Shown here in pieces: positions 45,403 through 55,003 of a stretch of DNA of 64,000 nucleotides. The first letter of the stretch is position 1. Every line of letters starts with the position of its first letter. A model generated the notes under the pieces. It saw only the letters and a list, made by a program, of their open reading frames with translations. It was not told where the DNA came from and ran no database searches. A program made the translations under genes and the position numbers. The stretch comes from Ferruginibacter sp. (lineage in GTDB: Bacteria > Bacteroidota > Bacteroidia > Chitinophagales > Chitinophagaceae), in contig JAHBTO010000003.1 of the NCBI GenBank assembly GCA_019638525.1, positions 372,001 through 436,000 of the forward strand. The letters run 5' to 3'.

Positions 45403-45954
45403 TCAGCCTTTTAAATTTTTTTGCATCCATTTAGATTGCGAATCGGCCAAATGTTCAGTTACTATCATTTGGCTGATTTTTTTTTGCCCGTTGATGATGG
45501 ATTTTGAAACCATGCTGTGTTCTATAGGTTCATCTTCTTTCATTCCCATCATTTTCAGTAAGGGTAATATTTTATCGCTGCCAAAATATTTAAAAATAGG
45601 CTCGTCTAATGCACTCATTACAATTATTTTTTCGGGTCCCCAGTTTTTTACCAGTTCTATCTCCTTTTCATGCAAGGGATAATGCTCGGCAAACACCGGT
45701 GTTTTACCTTGTAATTTTGAACCATGCAGGTGGTGGGTTTCTATTACTAAGTTTTCATCAAGCGCCAGTTGTTTAAAAAAGTTTTTTAATGCTGAGGCAG
45801 TATCGGCAAACCAACAAATAAAAATATAATTGTCATCATTTTTTGCTAATGCTGCACAGGCATTCATTTTTGCTGCTGTGGATATATAAGCCCTGTCTGT
45901 AAAAACATGCGTATCATCGCCGGCATCCTTTTTCCCAAATAAATTAAAAAGCAT
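45403..45954 (-). CDS. conserved hypothetical protein
   Basis: A 183-residue cytosolic protein that I do not recognise. It starts MLFNLFGKKD and has an alternating strand-helix pattern (YIFICWFADTASALKNFF, KIIVMSALDEPIFKYFG) suggesting an alpha/beta fold. A helical C-terminus follows (SMVSKSIINGQKKISQ, WMQKNLKG). No catalytic motif stands out. The strand-then-helix spacing recalls P-loop-type or helicase C-terminal domains, without a Walker motif. Codon usage matches its neighbours, so it is probably a resident gene. Confidence 0.6.
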   Translation of the reverse strand: MLFNLFGKKDAGDDTHVFTDRAYISTAAKMNACAALAKNDDNYIFICWFADTASALKNFFKQLALDENLVIETHHLHGSKLQGKTPVFAEHYPLHEKEIELVKNWGPEKIIVMSALDEPIFKYFGSDKILPLLKMMGMKEDEPIEHSMVSKSIINGQKKISQMIVTEHLADSQSKWMQKNLKG

Positions 45955-46044
45955 AGTTGTTATTAAGCAGCAAATTTAAATAAGAAAGCCACCATCTACA
46001 AATCAACAGCCATTTGTTTGTACCTTTATGGCAAGTAAGTACAC

Positions 46045-48912
46045 ATGGCCAAAGTAACAAAGGCTTCAGCAGAAGAACCTTTTCAAAATGATTTTATTGA
46101 GGTATTGGGAGCCCGGGAACATAACCTGAAAGATATTGATATAAGGATACCCAAAAACCAGTTGGTGGTGTTTACCGGTGTTAGCGGCAGCGGTAAATCA
46201 TCACTTGCATTTGATACCATTTATAACGAAGGGCAACGCCGCTATATGGAAAGTTTTAGCGCTTATGCCCGGCAGTTTATTGGTGATATGGAGCGCCCTG
46301 ATGTAGATAAAATAACCGGGCTGTCGCCTGTAATTTCCATCGAACAAAAAACAACCAACAAAAACCCAAGAAGCACCGTAGGTACAGTTACAGAAATCTA
46401 TGATTTTTTGCGATTGCTGTATGCTAGGGTGGCAGAAGCTTACAGCTACAACACCGGTAAAAAAATGGTGAAGTTTAGTGAAGAAGAAATTGTACAGAAC
46501 ATTTTTGAAAAATATGATGGTAAAAAAATTTCGGTATTATCGCCATTGGTAAGAGGAAGAAAAGGGCACTACAGGGAGTTGTTTGAAGATGTACGCAAGA
46601 AAGGTTATTTAAAAGTAAGGGTTGATGGCGATGTGATGGATTTGAAACCAAAGATGCAGCTTGACCGCTACAAAATACATGATATTGAATTGGTGGTTGA
46701 CAGGCTTACTGTTACCGATGATATGAAGCTACGCTTAAGCCAAAGTGTTCAAAAAACTTTGCAGCTTGGCAAGGGCCTTATGTTTTTATTAATACAGGAT
46801 GATGGCAAGCTGGTACAATACAGCAAGCAGTTGATGTGCGAAGAAACAGGTATCAGTTACGAAGAGCCTTCGCCCAATGCATTTTCGTTTAACTCGCCTT
46901 ATGGTGCATGCCCCACTTGCAAAGGGTTGGGCAATGTTTATACTATTGATATGGATACGGTATTGCCTGATACATCGATAAGTGTTAACGAAGGTGCTAT
47001 TGTGCCTTTGGGCGAAGAAAGAGATGCAAGTGTGTTTAAACAGGTGGAAGATTTTGCACGCAAAAACAAAATCAATTTAAATAAACCTGTTAAAGAACTT
47101 ACAGCCCAACAACTGAATTTACTTTTATATGGCGATAAAGATATTAGCCCTGCCCTGGAACTTGATATGAGCGATGAATCTATCCCTAATTTTTATACCG
47201 GTAGTTACGAAGGTATTGTTCCTATGCTTAAAAGATGGTTCTCATCAACCAATAGTTCGGATATGCTTAGGAGTTGGGTAGAAAAATTTATGGTGCTGTC
47301 AACCTGCAGCACATGTAACGGTACAAGATTAAAAAAAGAAAGCCTTTGGTTTAAGATTGATAAATGGAATATAGCAGATTTGGGAAACCTTAATTTAGAT
47401 AACCTGGCTGCCTGGTTTGATGGGCTTGAACTGCGGATGAGCGACAAACAGAATACAATAGCTAAAGATATTCTTAAAGAAATTAGGGAGCGGTTACAAT
47501 TTCTACTTAATGTTGGGCTAACATACCTTTCGCTCAACAGGCCATCTAAAAGCCTTAGTGGTGGCGAATCGCAGCGTATAAGGCTGGCAACACAGATAGG
47601 CTCGCAATTGCAGGGCATTACTTACGTGTTGGATGAACCGAGTATTGGTTTGCATCAAAGAGATAACCAAAGGTTGATTGCCGCATTACAACACCTGCGT
47701 GATATTGGTAACAGCGTAATTGTTGTAGAACATGATAAGGATATTATGCTGGCATCCGATTATCTTGTTGATATAGGCCCCAGGGCAGGCAAACATGGTG
47801 GCGAAATAGTTGCTAAAGGCCCGCCCAAAAATATTTTACATTCCAATTCTGAAACAGCACACTACCTATTGGGTAAAAAAACAATTACAATACCAAAAGA
47901 AAGAAGGAAGGGTAATGGAAAATTTATTGAACTAAAAGGAGTGAGGGGAAACAACCTGCGTGATATTGATGTAAAATTTCCATTGGGTAAACTGATATTG
48001 ATAACAGGTGTTAGTGGCAGTGGTAAATCTACATTGATAAACGAAACGCTGTACCCATTACTGAGTAAATATTGTTACAACTCAAAAGCAGTACCATTGG
48101 CCTATAAGTCAATTAAAGGTTTGGAGCATATTGATAAAGTGATAGAGATAGACCAAAGCCCAATTGGCCGTACGCCCCGCAGCAACCCTGCTACTTACTG
48201 CGGTTTTTTTACCGAAATAAGAACCTTGTTTGCATCGGTACCCGAAGCAAAAATTAGGGGATATAAACCCGGCCGTTTTTCATTCAATGTTAAAAGCGGC
48301 CGTTGCGATGTTTGCGAAGGAGGCGGCATGCGTGTGATTGAAATGAATTTTTTGCCCGATGTGCATGTGCATTGCGAAAAATGCAATGGCAAAAGATATA
48401 ACCGTGAAACTTTGGAGATACGTTACAAGGGCAAATCGATAAGCGATGTGCTGGATATGACGGTGGATGAAGCTGTGGAATTTTTTCAACCGGTACCATA
48501 TATTTATCGCAAGATAAAAGTATTGCAGGATGTGGGGCTTGGTTATATTACCCTTGGCCAAAGCGCTGTAACGCTTAGTGGCGGCGAAGCACAACGGGTG
48601 AAGTTATCTACCGAATTAGGAAAAAAAGATACCGGCAAAACATTTTATATTTTAGATGAACCCACAACCGGCCTTCACTTTCAGGATATACAGCACTTGC
48701 TGGATGTTATTAATAAACTGGTTGACCGGGGTAATACTGTTTTAGTTATTGAACATAATATGGATGTGATAAAAGTGGCCGATCATATAATTGATATTGG
48801 CCCCGAAGGGGGAGATGGCGGCGGACAAATTTTGTTTGAAGGCGTACCTGAAGATTTGATAAAAGTAAAAGAAAGTTTTACTGCAAAATACCTGGAAACC
48901 GAGTTAAAATAA
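46045..48912 (+). CDS. uvrA: excinuclease ABC subunit A
   Basis: A 955-residue damage-recognition ATPase of nucleotide excision repair. Two ABC-type modules are present, with Walker A motifs GVSGSGKSS (45-53) and GVSGSGKST (about 655). Signature sequences are LSGGESQRIRLATQIGS and LSGGEAQRVKLSTELG. The zinc modules show CPTCKGLG, CSTCNGTR, CDVCEGGG and CEKCNGKR. Full length, with a terminator directly after the stop. It loads UvrB onto damaged DNA. Confidence 0.97.
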   Translation: MAKVTKASAEEPFQNDFIEVLGAREHNLKDIDIRIPKNQLVVFTGVSGSGKSSLAFDTIYNEGQRRYMESFSAYARQFIGDMERPDVDKITGLSPVISIEQKTTNKNPRSTVGTVTEIYDFLRLLYARVAEAYSYNTGKKMVKFSEEEIVQNIFEKYDGKKISVLSPLVRGRKGHYRELFEDVRKKGYLKVRVDGDVMDLKPKMQLDRYKIHDIELVVDRLTVTDDMKLRLSQSVQKTLQLGKGLMFLLIQDDGKLVQYSKQLMCEETGISYEEPSPNAFSFNSPYGACPTCKGLGNVYTIDMDTVLPDTSISVNEGAIVPLGEERDASVFKQVEDFARKNKINLNKPVKELTAQQLNLLLYGDKDISPALELDMSDESIPNFYTGSYEGIVPMLKRWFSSTNSSDMLRSWVEKFMVLSTCSTCNGTRLKKESLWFKIDKWNIADLGNLNLDNLAAWFDGLELRMSDKQNTIAKDILKEIRERLQFLLNVGLTYLSLNRPSKSLSGGESQRIRLATQIGSQLQGITYVLDEPSIGLHQRDNQRLIAALQHLRDIGNSVIVVEHDKDIMLASDYLVDIGPRAGKHGGEIVAKGPPKNILHSNSETAHYLLGKKTITIPKERRKGNGKFIELKGVRGNNLRDIDVKFPLGKLILITGVSGSGKSTLINETLYPLLSKYCYNSKAVPLAYKSIKGLEHIDKVIEIDQSPIGRTPRSNPATYCGFFTEIRTLFASVPEAKIRGYKPGRFSFNVKSGRCDVCEGGGMRVIEMNFLPDVHVHCEKCNGKRYNRETLEIRYKGKSISDVLDMTVDEAVEFFQPVPYIYRKIKVLQDVGLGYITLGQSAVTLSGGEAQRVKLSTELGKKDTGKTFYILDEPTTGLHFQDIQHLLDVINKLVDRGNTVLVIEHNMDVIKVADHIIDIGPEGGDGGGQILFEGVPEDLIKVKESFTAKYLETELK

Positions 48913-48943
48913 AAAAACCATGTATTGTTAACATGGATTTTTA
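48911..48943 (+). terminator. uvrA terminator
   Basis: CCATGT / ACATGG with a 7-nt loop, flanked by A7 and ATTTTTATT, starts right at the uvrA stop codon. Confidence 0.75.
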
Positions 48944-49180
48944 TTAATTAAGTGAAAGGGATATCAACGAAATTTTAAAATTGTGGTTTCAGGGGTAATC
49001 TTCGGATATTAACATATCCATAGCTATCCTCGGGGGTTAAACTTCAGTTGTATCACAATGCACTTAATTGTTTATTTAAAGAATTCAATTATAACTACAA
49101 GGCAAACTGTAAAGGCTATTAGTGCTTTAATTGAACCCGGATTAATTTGTAAATTATTACTCATAACAGTTATTTTATTA

Positions 49181-50176
49181 TTAATAAACAGCAGGGCATC
49201 TTGTTTGTTTGGCAGCCCTCCTGGCAAAAGAACTTTCATAAATTTCACCCAGCCTTACACCAACTTTCATTACTATTGAAAAATAGGTATCGCCATCTTT
49301 AGTATCGCCACGTTGTGTGCCTGCAGGGTACCTCGTCATGCCGGGGTAAATAATACCTACTGCCTTATCCGATAATTGATATGCAAGCGAAGCTTCAGAT
49401 GCAGAGAGGTATTTTGTGTAATTAGTTGGGTCAATATATTTCTTACTTACATCATCAATATAATCAGTGAAAGTTTTCCTGTACAGGAATTCTGCACTAA
49501 GGTTAATACGGTCTGAAATATAATATTTTATACCACCACCAAATGGGATATTTATTTGAGTTAATTTATAAGGTTTGCTATAGGGATACTCAGGCATTCC
49601 TTGTCCTTCGAGCCTCAAGGGATGAAGATAGTACCACGATTTATTTCCGGCGGCATCAGTTAAAGATCCTTTTGGATTAAAATGGAACACACCAACACCT
49701 GCCATTACATATGGCCTTAGCCTTGGTTCGTACTCCGAATTTGTATTAAAAAGCATGGTAGGAAAAAATTCCAAGGCAGCGTATCCTTCTAAAACAGTTG
49801 TTTTAAAATCAAGATTTCGTTGTTTGCGCCATAACTCATGTATGCCCGATGTATTGATAGTAGCATCATCTCCTTCAAGATAGGTAACATCGGCAGCCAA
49901 TCTTAAACCAAACCATTTTTTAGGATACATGGTTACGAATGCCCCTTTCATCAATTTTGTAAAATTAAGATTGAGGTCTTTAAGGTTATTGGTGCCTTTT
50001 CCGGTATGGCCTCCCAGGTCGCCTAAAAAAAAGCTGGGACCAAAATTTAAGCCTACTTCCCATTTTACTTTTTCACCAAACAAGAAAGCCTGAGAATATG
50101 AAATTGTACAAATGCTAACGCTTAACAGGGTAAGAAGTGCAGCTTTGGTAACAGTTTTGCGTAGATATGGTTTCAT
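49181..50176 (-). CDS. DUF6089-like outer-membrane beta-barrel protein
   Basis: A 331-residue exported protein. A signal peptide (residues 1-28, ending SYSQ) precedes alternating amphipathic strands with glycines and aromatic ends (WEVGLNFGPSFFLGDLGG, KWFGLRLAADVTYLEGDD, ALEFFPTMLF, RPYVMAGVGVFHFNP, GGGIKYYISDRINLSAEFLYRKTFTDYIDDVS). This is the pattern of small beta-barrels such as DUF6089 or OmpW-like proteins of Bacteroidota. Function unknown. The C-terminus lacks the usual aromatic end residue pattern (ends RCPAVY). Confidence 0.78.
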   Translation of the reverse strand: MKPYLRKTVTKAALLTLLSVSICTISYSQAFLFGEKVKWEVGLNFGPSFFLGDLGGHTGKGTNNLKDLNLNFTKLMKGAFVTMYPKKWFGLRLAADVTYLEGDDATINTSGIHELWRKQRNLDFKTTVLEGYAALEFFPTMLFNTNSEYEPRLRPYVMAGVGVFHFNPKGSLTDAAGNKSWYYLHPLRLEGQGMPEYPYSKPYKLTQINIPFGGGIKYYISDRINLSAEFLYRKTFTDYIDDVSKKYIDPTNYTKYLSASEASLAYQLSDKAVGIIYPGMTRYPAGTQRGDTKDGDTYFSIVMKVGVRLGEIYESSFARRAAKQTRCPAVY

Positions 50177-50483
50177 CAGAAATCAGGTTTGGTATTTCTA
50201 CAGAATTTGGATTATTGGGTGGCTTTTATTTTAATCTTTTAAATCGTTTTGTAAAAGACAGTATAAAGGCTACTTTTTTTAAACGATATTATGCTAAACT
50301 TATTGTTATTTGGTTTACAAAATATTTTCAACACTGTATTACCATTTTTAAAATGTAGATGTAATCAAGTGTAGATAATCAATTAAATCAAAACTATTAG
50401 AGTGAATGATTGACTAATCTACATCAATTTAATACTAAGGAATAGTAAATTCACTAAGAAAATTTACGTGAGCCGGAAAACGG
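50177..50483. other. 307-base intergenic region
   Basis: It holds the promoter region of the beta-barrel gene and the 3' side of the globin gene. A 63-codon plus-strand open frame at 50167-50358 overlaps the barrel start and has no coding character. Nothing else is seen. Confidence 0.4.
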
Positions 50484-50879
50484 TTATATCAACGAAGATT
50501 TATTTTTTGCCTGTTGCATTTTATACTGCATTACATCAGATATAGATTTGGCTCTTGTTTTGGTCAATGTGGCTGTTTTGCCTTCAAACAATTCATCAAT
50601 GGCTTTATTGAATAAATGTAACCAGCTTTCGAAATGAACAGGTTGCAGGGGAAGAATTTTGTTAATTTCATAATGTACTTCCATTGCATTATTTTTATAT
50701 ACAGGGTTATCAAGTAATATCGCCTCCCAAAAATCAGCAATAAGAGCTATATGCTTTTCCCAGTTAATTTTAACTACATCATTAAAAATAAAACCAATCG
50801 TTTTATCAACTCTTACATAATCGTAAAAAAGAGTTACAAATTCTTCAATATCCGTTCTTTTTTCAATATCAGGTTTCAT
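50484..50879 (-). CDS. group III truncated haemoglobin
   Basis: A 131-residue haem protein of the 2/2 globin fold, group III. The pattern IEEFVTLFYDYVRVDKTIGFIFNDV, WEKHIALIADFWEAILL and the HFESWLHLFNKAIDELF helix carry the proximal His region of this group. Members bind O2 or NO and may act in detoxification or redox chemistry. It starts 5 bases after the stop of the upstream L,D-transpeptidase-like gene, so the two are probably cotranscribed. Confidence 0.88.
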   Translation of the reverse strand: MKPDIEKRTDIEEFVTLFYDYVRVDKTIGFIFNDVVKINWEKHIALIADFWEAILLDNPVYKNNAMEVHYEINKILPLQPVHFESWLHLFNKAIDELFEGKTATLTKTRAKSISDVMQYKMQQAKNKSSLI

Positions 50880-50884
50880 AATTT

Positions 50885-52141
50885 TTATTTTTGCAGGAAA
50901 GGTAAAATATCCTGCAGGCTTACCGGCTTTTGTGCATCATCAATTTCAATTACTACACAATAGCCTTTAGCGCCACCAGCATTTTTTAAAGCATTCACCA
51001 GTTTTTGCTGATCACTTATTAATCTTTTTCCATTAACCTCACTCCATATTTCTTTAGTACACAGGCAACCCTGGGTAGGTGTTAAAGGATAGTAAGGTTG
51101 GTTATTGTAATATGCCGGATTTACAGTTGTGCCATGAGCAATTATTTCGGTGCGGCCTGCAAGCCCAGCATACCAAGCTTCGTAAAATGCATAAACATCT
51201 TTACATTCAGCCGGAACAAGGGATGCGTAATCATTTCCAAAACGCATGGTTACAGAATCAGGAATATCTTCAGATTTTTCAAAAGGTAAAACCATCTGTA
51301 TATTTTCTGTAGGGCCAATAAAATTACCTGATGATTTACCAAATCCTGTCATTTTAAAAATACCTTGCGGTGTATTACCATTGCTGATATAGCCCGGCAT
51401 ATTGCTTAAACTGCGGGCTAGTTGAGGTACCGAAAAATAAACACCCGAAGCATCTTGCAGAAATTCACCGTTTTTTTTACGCACCATCGCAAGGCCTGGA
51501 TAGTTCCTGTTTTTTCTTTGAAAACTAAACAGCACAATTTCGTTTTTTAAAAAGGAAGCTTCGGTGATAGCTGATAAGGGAAAAGGTTTTGAAGACAGCA
51601 AAATTTTATTTTGTAACATAGTGAAAAAAGGGTTAGCCGTAGAATCATTTTTTAGCAGCAATAATTCATCTATTCTTTTTAAAATTGAATCTTTATAAGT
51701 CCCTTTTTCATCATTCATTAAAAGATATTCGCTGCACATGGCAAATAACCTGCTGTTGGTTGTTTGCTTTAATAAATGGGCTACCTGCCAAACAAATTGC
51801 CGTGGATAGTTTGAATAAACAAGCTCAATAAAGGCACGTTTAAACTCATCACTTCTTACCGCAATGGAATCAAATGCAAACTTCACCCGGCCATCAATCC
51901 AGGGCGAGTGGTATTGCAGCAGTTCCATTGCCGCAAATGCATCCTGCCAATACTCTTCGGTAGAATCGGTTAATGGTAATGATAAGTTTTTTTTAATACT
52001 GTTGTTTAGCAGGTTGCGGTATTCCTTTATCCTGTTTTGTTTTGTGGTAAATGTTGCTACAGGTGTATTATCTGTTTGGGCTAGCACCGTTGTATTAAAA
52101 GCGATGGTAAAAAAAACAAGTGTGGCAAATCTTTTCAGCAT
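50885..52141 (-). CDS. secreted L,D-transpeptidase-like protein
   Basis: A 418-residue exported protein (signal peptide ending VLAQ). The N-terminal ~190 residues are helical and unrecognised. The C-terminal part carries features of the YkuD fold: IIAHGT (H336-G337-T338) and, 20 residues on, TQGCLC (G358-C359-L360-C361), where canonical enzymes have HGT...S-x-G-C-[IV]-R. The Arg is replaced by Cys. Gly-rich TPQGIFKMTG also fits. It may cross-link or edit peptidoglycan. A diverged, non-peptidoglycan role is possible because of the missing Arg. Confidence 0.6.
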   Translation of the reverse strand: MLKRFATLVFFTIAFNTTVLAQTDNTPVATFTTKQNRIKEYRNLLNNSIKKNLSLPLTDSTEEYWQDAFAAMELLQYHSPWIDGRVKFAFDSIAVRSDEFKRAFIELVYSNYPRQFVWQVAHLLKQTTNSRLFAMCSEYLLMNDEKGTYKDSILKRIDELLLLKNDSTANPFFTMLQNKILLSSKPFPLSAITEASFLKNEIVLFSFQRKNRNYPGLAMVRKKNGEFLQDASGVYFSVPQLARSLSNMPGYISNGNTPQGIFKMTGFGKSSGNFIGPTENIQMVLPFEKSEDIPDSVTMRFGNDYASLVPAECKDVYAFYEAWYAGLAGRTEIIAHGTTVNPAYYNNQPYYPLTPTQGCLCTKEIWSEVNGKRLISDQQKLVNALKNAGGAKGYCVVIEIDDAQKPVSLQDILPFLQK

Positions 52142-52160
52142 TTGTGCAATTTATAAAAAA

Positions 52161-52189
52161 ATAAGCATCCTGTTTTTTGCAGGATGCTT
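52161..52189 (-). terminator. terminator of the esterase gene
   Basis: AAGCATCCTG / CAGGATGCTT stem with a 7-nt loop; on the minus strand a TTATTTTTTTAT run follows. It separates the esterase gene from the transpeptidase-like gene. Confidence 0.8.
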
Positions 52190-52214
52190 AGTACCTTAAT
52201 TAAAATGAAATAAG

Positions 52215-53093
52215 TTATTGCACATTGGCCGATAAAAATGCCTGTATATTATTATAAGCATCTGTATAAGTTGCCACATCCCAATCGCCATGGCCGCCGG
52301 CTGCATAATAAACATATTGATTGGTAACACCTGCCGTTACCAGTTTGTTTTTTAAAGCAAGCGATTGCGTAGTTGCATTTACAAGCGGATCGGCACCGCC
52401 TTGTAAAATAATAGTTGGCGGGTTTGCAGCATTTACAAAAAACAATGGGCTCGACTGCTGGTACAACGAAAGGTTGGTTGCCGGTGTTCCGTTTAATAAT
52501 GCAGCCATAGCAAGCTGGCTGCCGGGGTTATCATTATACATGGCAACCATATCTGTTGGCCCAAAAAAATCTACCACAGCTTTTATCTTTACCGGGCTTG
52601 TATATTTATATGCCTGCAATAAAGATAGATGAGCGCCTGCACTTGCGCCCATCAGTACAAATTTATCGCTCACCAGGTAATTATTGCGGTTGCCATAAAT
52701 ATATTCAACGGCAGCTTTTACATCTAATTCCTGCGTAGGAAATGTATTGATAGCCGGTAATGCACCTAAGCGGTAATTAATATTAAATATTGCATAACCG
52801 AGCATACGTTTTTTAATAGTATCCAGGTTGGCAGAAGTAAAATCGCTTTTATCGCCGCTTACCCAGCCGCCGCCATGAATAAGTATGATAACTTTGGTGG
52901 TTGCTGTACTCCTGTTTGCAGGCAGGTAAATATCCATTTTCTGCAGGGGATCGGTACCGTAAGCAACATTGATTTCATTTTTTTCTGCAATGGTGCCGCC
53001 AGTGCCTGTGCCGGAGCCATTATCAGATTTACTACATGAAAAATTTAATGCTGACAGAACAATTGCCATTAAAAAAAATCTACTGGTTTTCAT
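52215..53093 (-). CDS. alpha/beta hydrolase, carboxylesterase-like lipoprotein
   Basis: A 292-residue hydrolase with a lipoprotein-type leader (VLSALNFSCSKSD, lipobox Cys at 20). A Gly/Thr linker precedes the BD-FAE/HSL-like fold: oxyanion HGGGWVSGDKSD, nucleophile elbow LMGASAGAHLSL, acid Asp in LQGGADPLVN, and His in GGHGDWD. It probably hydrolyses acetyl or feruloyl esters of glycans at the cell surface. The substrate is not known. Confidence 0.87.
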   Translation of the reverse strand: MKTSRFFLMAIVLSALNFSCSKSDNGSGTGTGGTIAEKNEINVAYGTDPLQKMDIYLPANRSTATTKVIILIHGGGWVSGDKSDFTSANLDTIKKRMLGYAIFNINYRLGALPAINTFPTQELDVKAAVEYIYGNRNNYLVSDKFVLMGASAGAHLSLLQAYKYTSPVKIKAVVDFFGPTDMVAMYNDNPGSQLAMAALLNGTPATNLSLYQQSSPLFFVNAANPPTIILQGGADPLVNATTQSLALKNKLVTAGVTNQYVYYAAGGHGDWDVATYTDAYNNIQAFLSANVQ

Positions 53094-53141
53094 TTTAATG
53101 AATTAAGTTAAAAAATAACTGCAGGCAATGATACATAATAA

Positions 53142-54989
53142 TCATGCAATTTTTTGCATAAGGGTAAGCTTTTTGTAAATGCTTTCTTCCAATTCAATCA
53201 AATCAAAATGACTACCCCGCTCTACAATTTTACCATCTTGCAAAATTAATATTTCATCTGCTTCTTTTATAGTACTTAAACGATGAGCAATTACTAATGT
53301 TGTACGGCCCTGCATCAGGTTGTTAAGTGCATCCTGTACTAATTTTTCAGATTCGGTATCAAGCGAAGAAGTGGCTTCATCTAAAATAAGTATGGCCGGG
53401 TTTTTAAAAACGGCCCTTGCAATGCTAAGCCGTTGCCGCTGCCCGCCCGAAAGCCGTATGCCCCTATCGCCGATATTGGTTTGATAACCTTCTTCAGTAT
53501 CCATAATAAATTCGTGTGCATTAGCAATTGTTGCCGCTCTTATCACTTCTTCCATACTTGCATCGGGCTTGCCCAGGGCAATGTTGTTAAAAATGCTGTC
53601 GTTAAATAAGATGATGTCCTGTGTTACAAAACTCATGTGGCTTCTTATGCTATCCATAGTATAACTTCGAATATCTTTTCCATCAATACAAATACTGCCC
53701 GATGTAACATCATAAAACCGGGGCAGCAGGTCGGCAATGGTTGATTTGCCCACCCCCGAGGGTCCCACCAATGCAACCGTTTTACCTTTTTCTATTTCAA
53801 AACTGATGTGTTTTAAAACAGGTTTATCGTTATAACTAAAGCATACATTTTTAAATTGAATGCTTTTTTTAAAAGCACTTAATGCAATTGCGCCTGGATG
53901 GTCTTCTACTTCAATTTTTGTATCAAGCACATCAAGTATCCTTTGCCCCGATGCTTCGCCACGCTGTATATTGGCTAAGGCAACCACCATGGCTTTGGCC
54001 GGCCGTATCACCTGCGAAAAAATTGCAATAAAGGCGATGAATTCGCTTGCCTGCAACCCTGTGTTGCCGGCGCCATTGTTTCTTAATATCATACTGCCGC
54101 CATATATCAGTATGCAGGCCACTACTATCACACCCGATACTTCTGAAAATATCGGGGCCAGCTCTCTTTTTTTAAATCCCTGTAAGCTTGCTTTGCGATA
54201 AAAATCATTTTCGGTGCGGAACCTGTTTATTACAAAACCGGTTGCATTAAATGAGCGAATGATACGCATGCCCATCAGGGTTTCGTCAATAATTGTAAGC
54301 AGCTTGCCAATAGATGACTGCATATCGCTTGCCTCTTTCCGCAATTTTTTTGTAACCATAGCAATGCCAATGGCGCTTACAGGTATTATCAGCAATGTAA
54401 AAAAAGTAAGCTTTGCAGAAATAACAAATAACCCGATGAAATAAGCAATCAGTAAATAAGGTTCTTTAAACAATATTTCCAGCGAATTGCCCGCCACTGC
54501 TTCTATTTCAAAAACATCAGCATTCATCCTGCTTAGCAAATCGCCTTTTTTTTCTTTTGTAAAATAACCCATGTGCAGGCGGTTTATTTTTTCAAAGATG
54601 GCTTCCCTTATTTTTTTTACAAGCATGGTTCTTGCATTTACCATACTGCGCTGTGCCAGGTAACGGAAAATGTTTGTGAGTAAAACAGCTAACACAATTA
54701 ATGCCGCAATAAAATACAAGGCATACACCGGGTTCATTATTTTTAGATGATGCACCTGGTAATAAAAAAGATCTTTAAAATAGCCTGCCGAAAAAGAGAA
54801 GGAAGGAGCTGTTGCATATTTTTGCAGGCTTTCGACCGTACTGTGGTCAAACAGGAAATTAAGCAACGGTATTATTAATGCAAATTGAAATACGCTGAAA
54901 AAAGATGCAAAGAGTGTGCATACAAAAAACGGGATTACAAATTTCCCATATGGTTTTGCAAACATTAAAAGACGGCTATAGGTTTTCAT
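53142..54989 (-). CDS. MsbA-like ABC exporter (permease-ATPase fusion)
   Basis: A 615-residue half-transporter when started at the ATG at 54989 (MKTYSRLLMFAKPYGKF), which avoids overlap with the upstream gene. Six membrane helices lie in residues 20-320. The ATPase domain follows with Walker A GPSGVGKST, signature LSGGQRQRLSIARAV and Walker B ILILDEATSSLD. It fits lipid A/MsbA-type or glycolipid flippases. It lacks an N-terminal C39 peptidase, so it is not the exporter of the double-glycine peptides. The gene sits 14 bases after a glycosyltransferase, implying glycolipid transport. Confidence 0.9.
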   Translation of the reverse strand: MKTYSRLLMFAKPYGKFVIPFFVCTLFASFFSVFQFALIIPLLNFLFDHSTVESLQKYATAPSFSFSAGYFKDLFYYQVHHLKIMNPVYALYFIAALIVLAVLLTNIFRYLAQRSMVNARTMLVKKIREAIFEKINRLHMGYFTKEKKGDLLSRMNADVFEIEAVAGNSLEILFKEPYLLIAYFIGLFVISAKLTFFTLLIIPVSAIGIAMVTKKLRKEASDMQSSIGKLLTIIDETLMGMRIIRSFNATGFVINRFRTENDFYRKASLQGFKKRELAPIFSEVSGVIVVACILIYGGSMILRNNGAGNTGLQASEFIAFIAIFSQVIRPAKAMVVALANIQRGEASGQRILDVLDTKIEVEDHPGAIALSAFKKSIQFKNVCFSYNDKPVLKHISFEIEKGKTVALVGPSGVGKSTIADLLPRFYDVTSGSICIDGKDIRSYTMDSIRSHMSFVTQDIILFNDSIFNNIALGKPDASMEEVIRAATIANAHEFIMDTEEGYQTNIGDRGIRLSGGQRQRLSIARAVFKNPAILILDEATSSLDTESEKLVQDALNNLMQGRTTLVIAHRLSTIKEADEILILQDGKIVERGSHFDLIELEESIYKKLTLMQKIA

Positions 54990-55003
54990 CTGCTGATTAT
55001 GGA

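Noticed and set aside
53142..54989. ABC exporter as the transporter of the double-glycine peptides
   Set aside because: It has no N-terminal C39 peptidase, resembles MsbA, and is linked to glycosyltransferase genes 42 kb away from the peptides.
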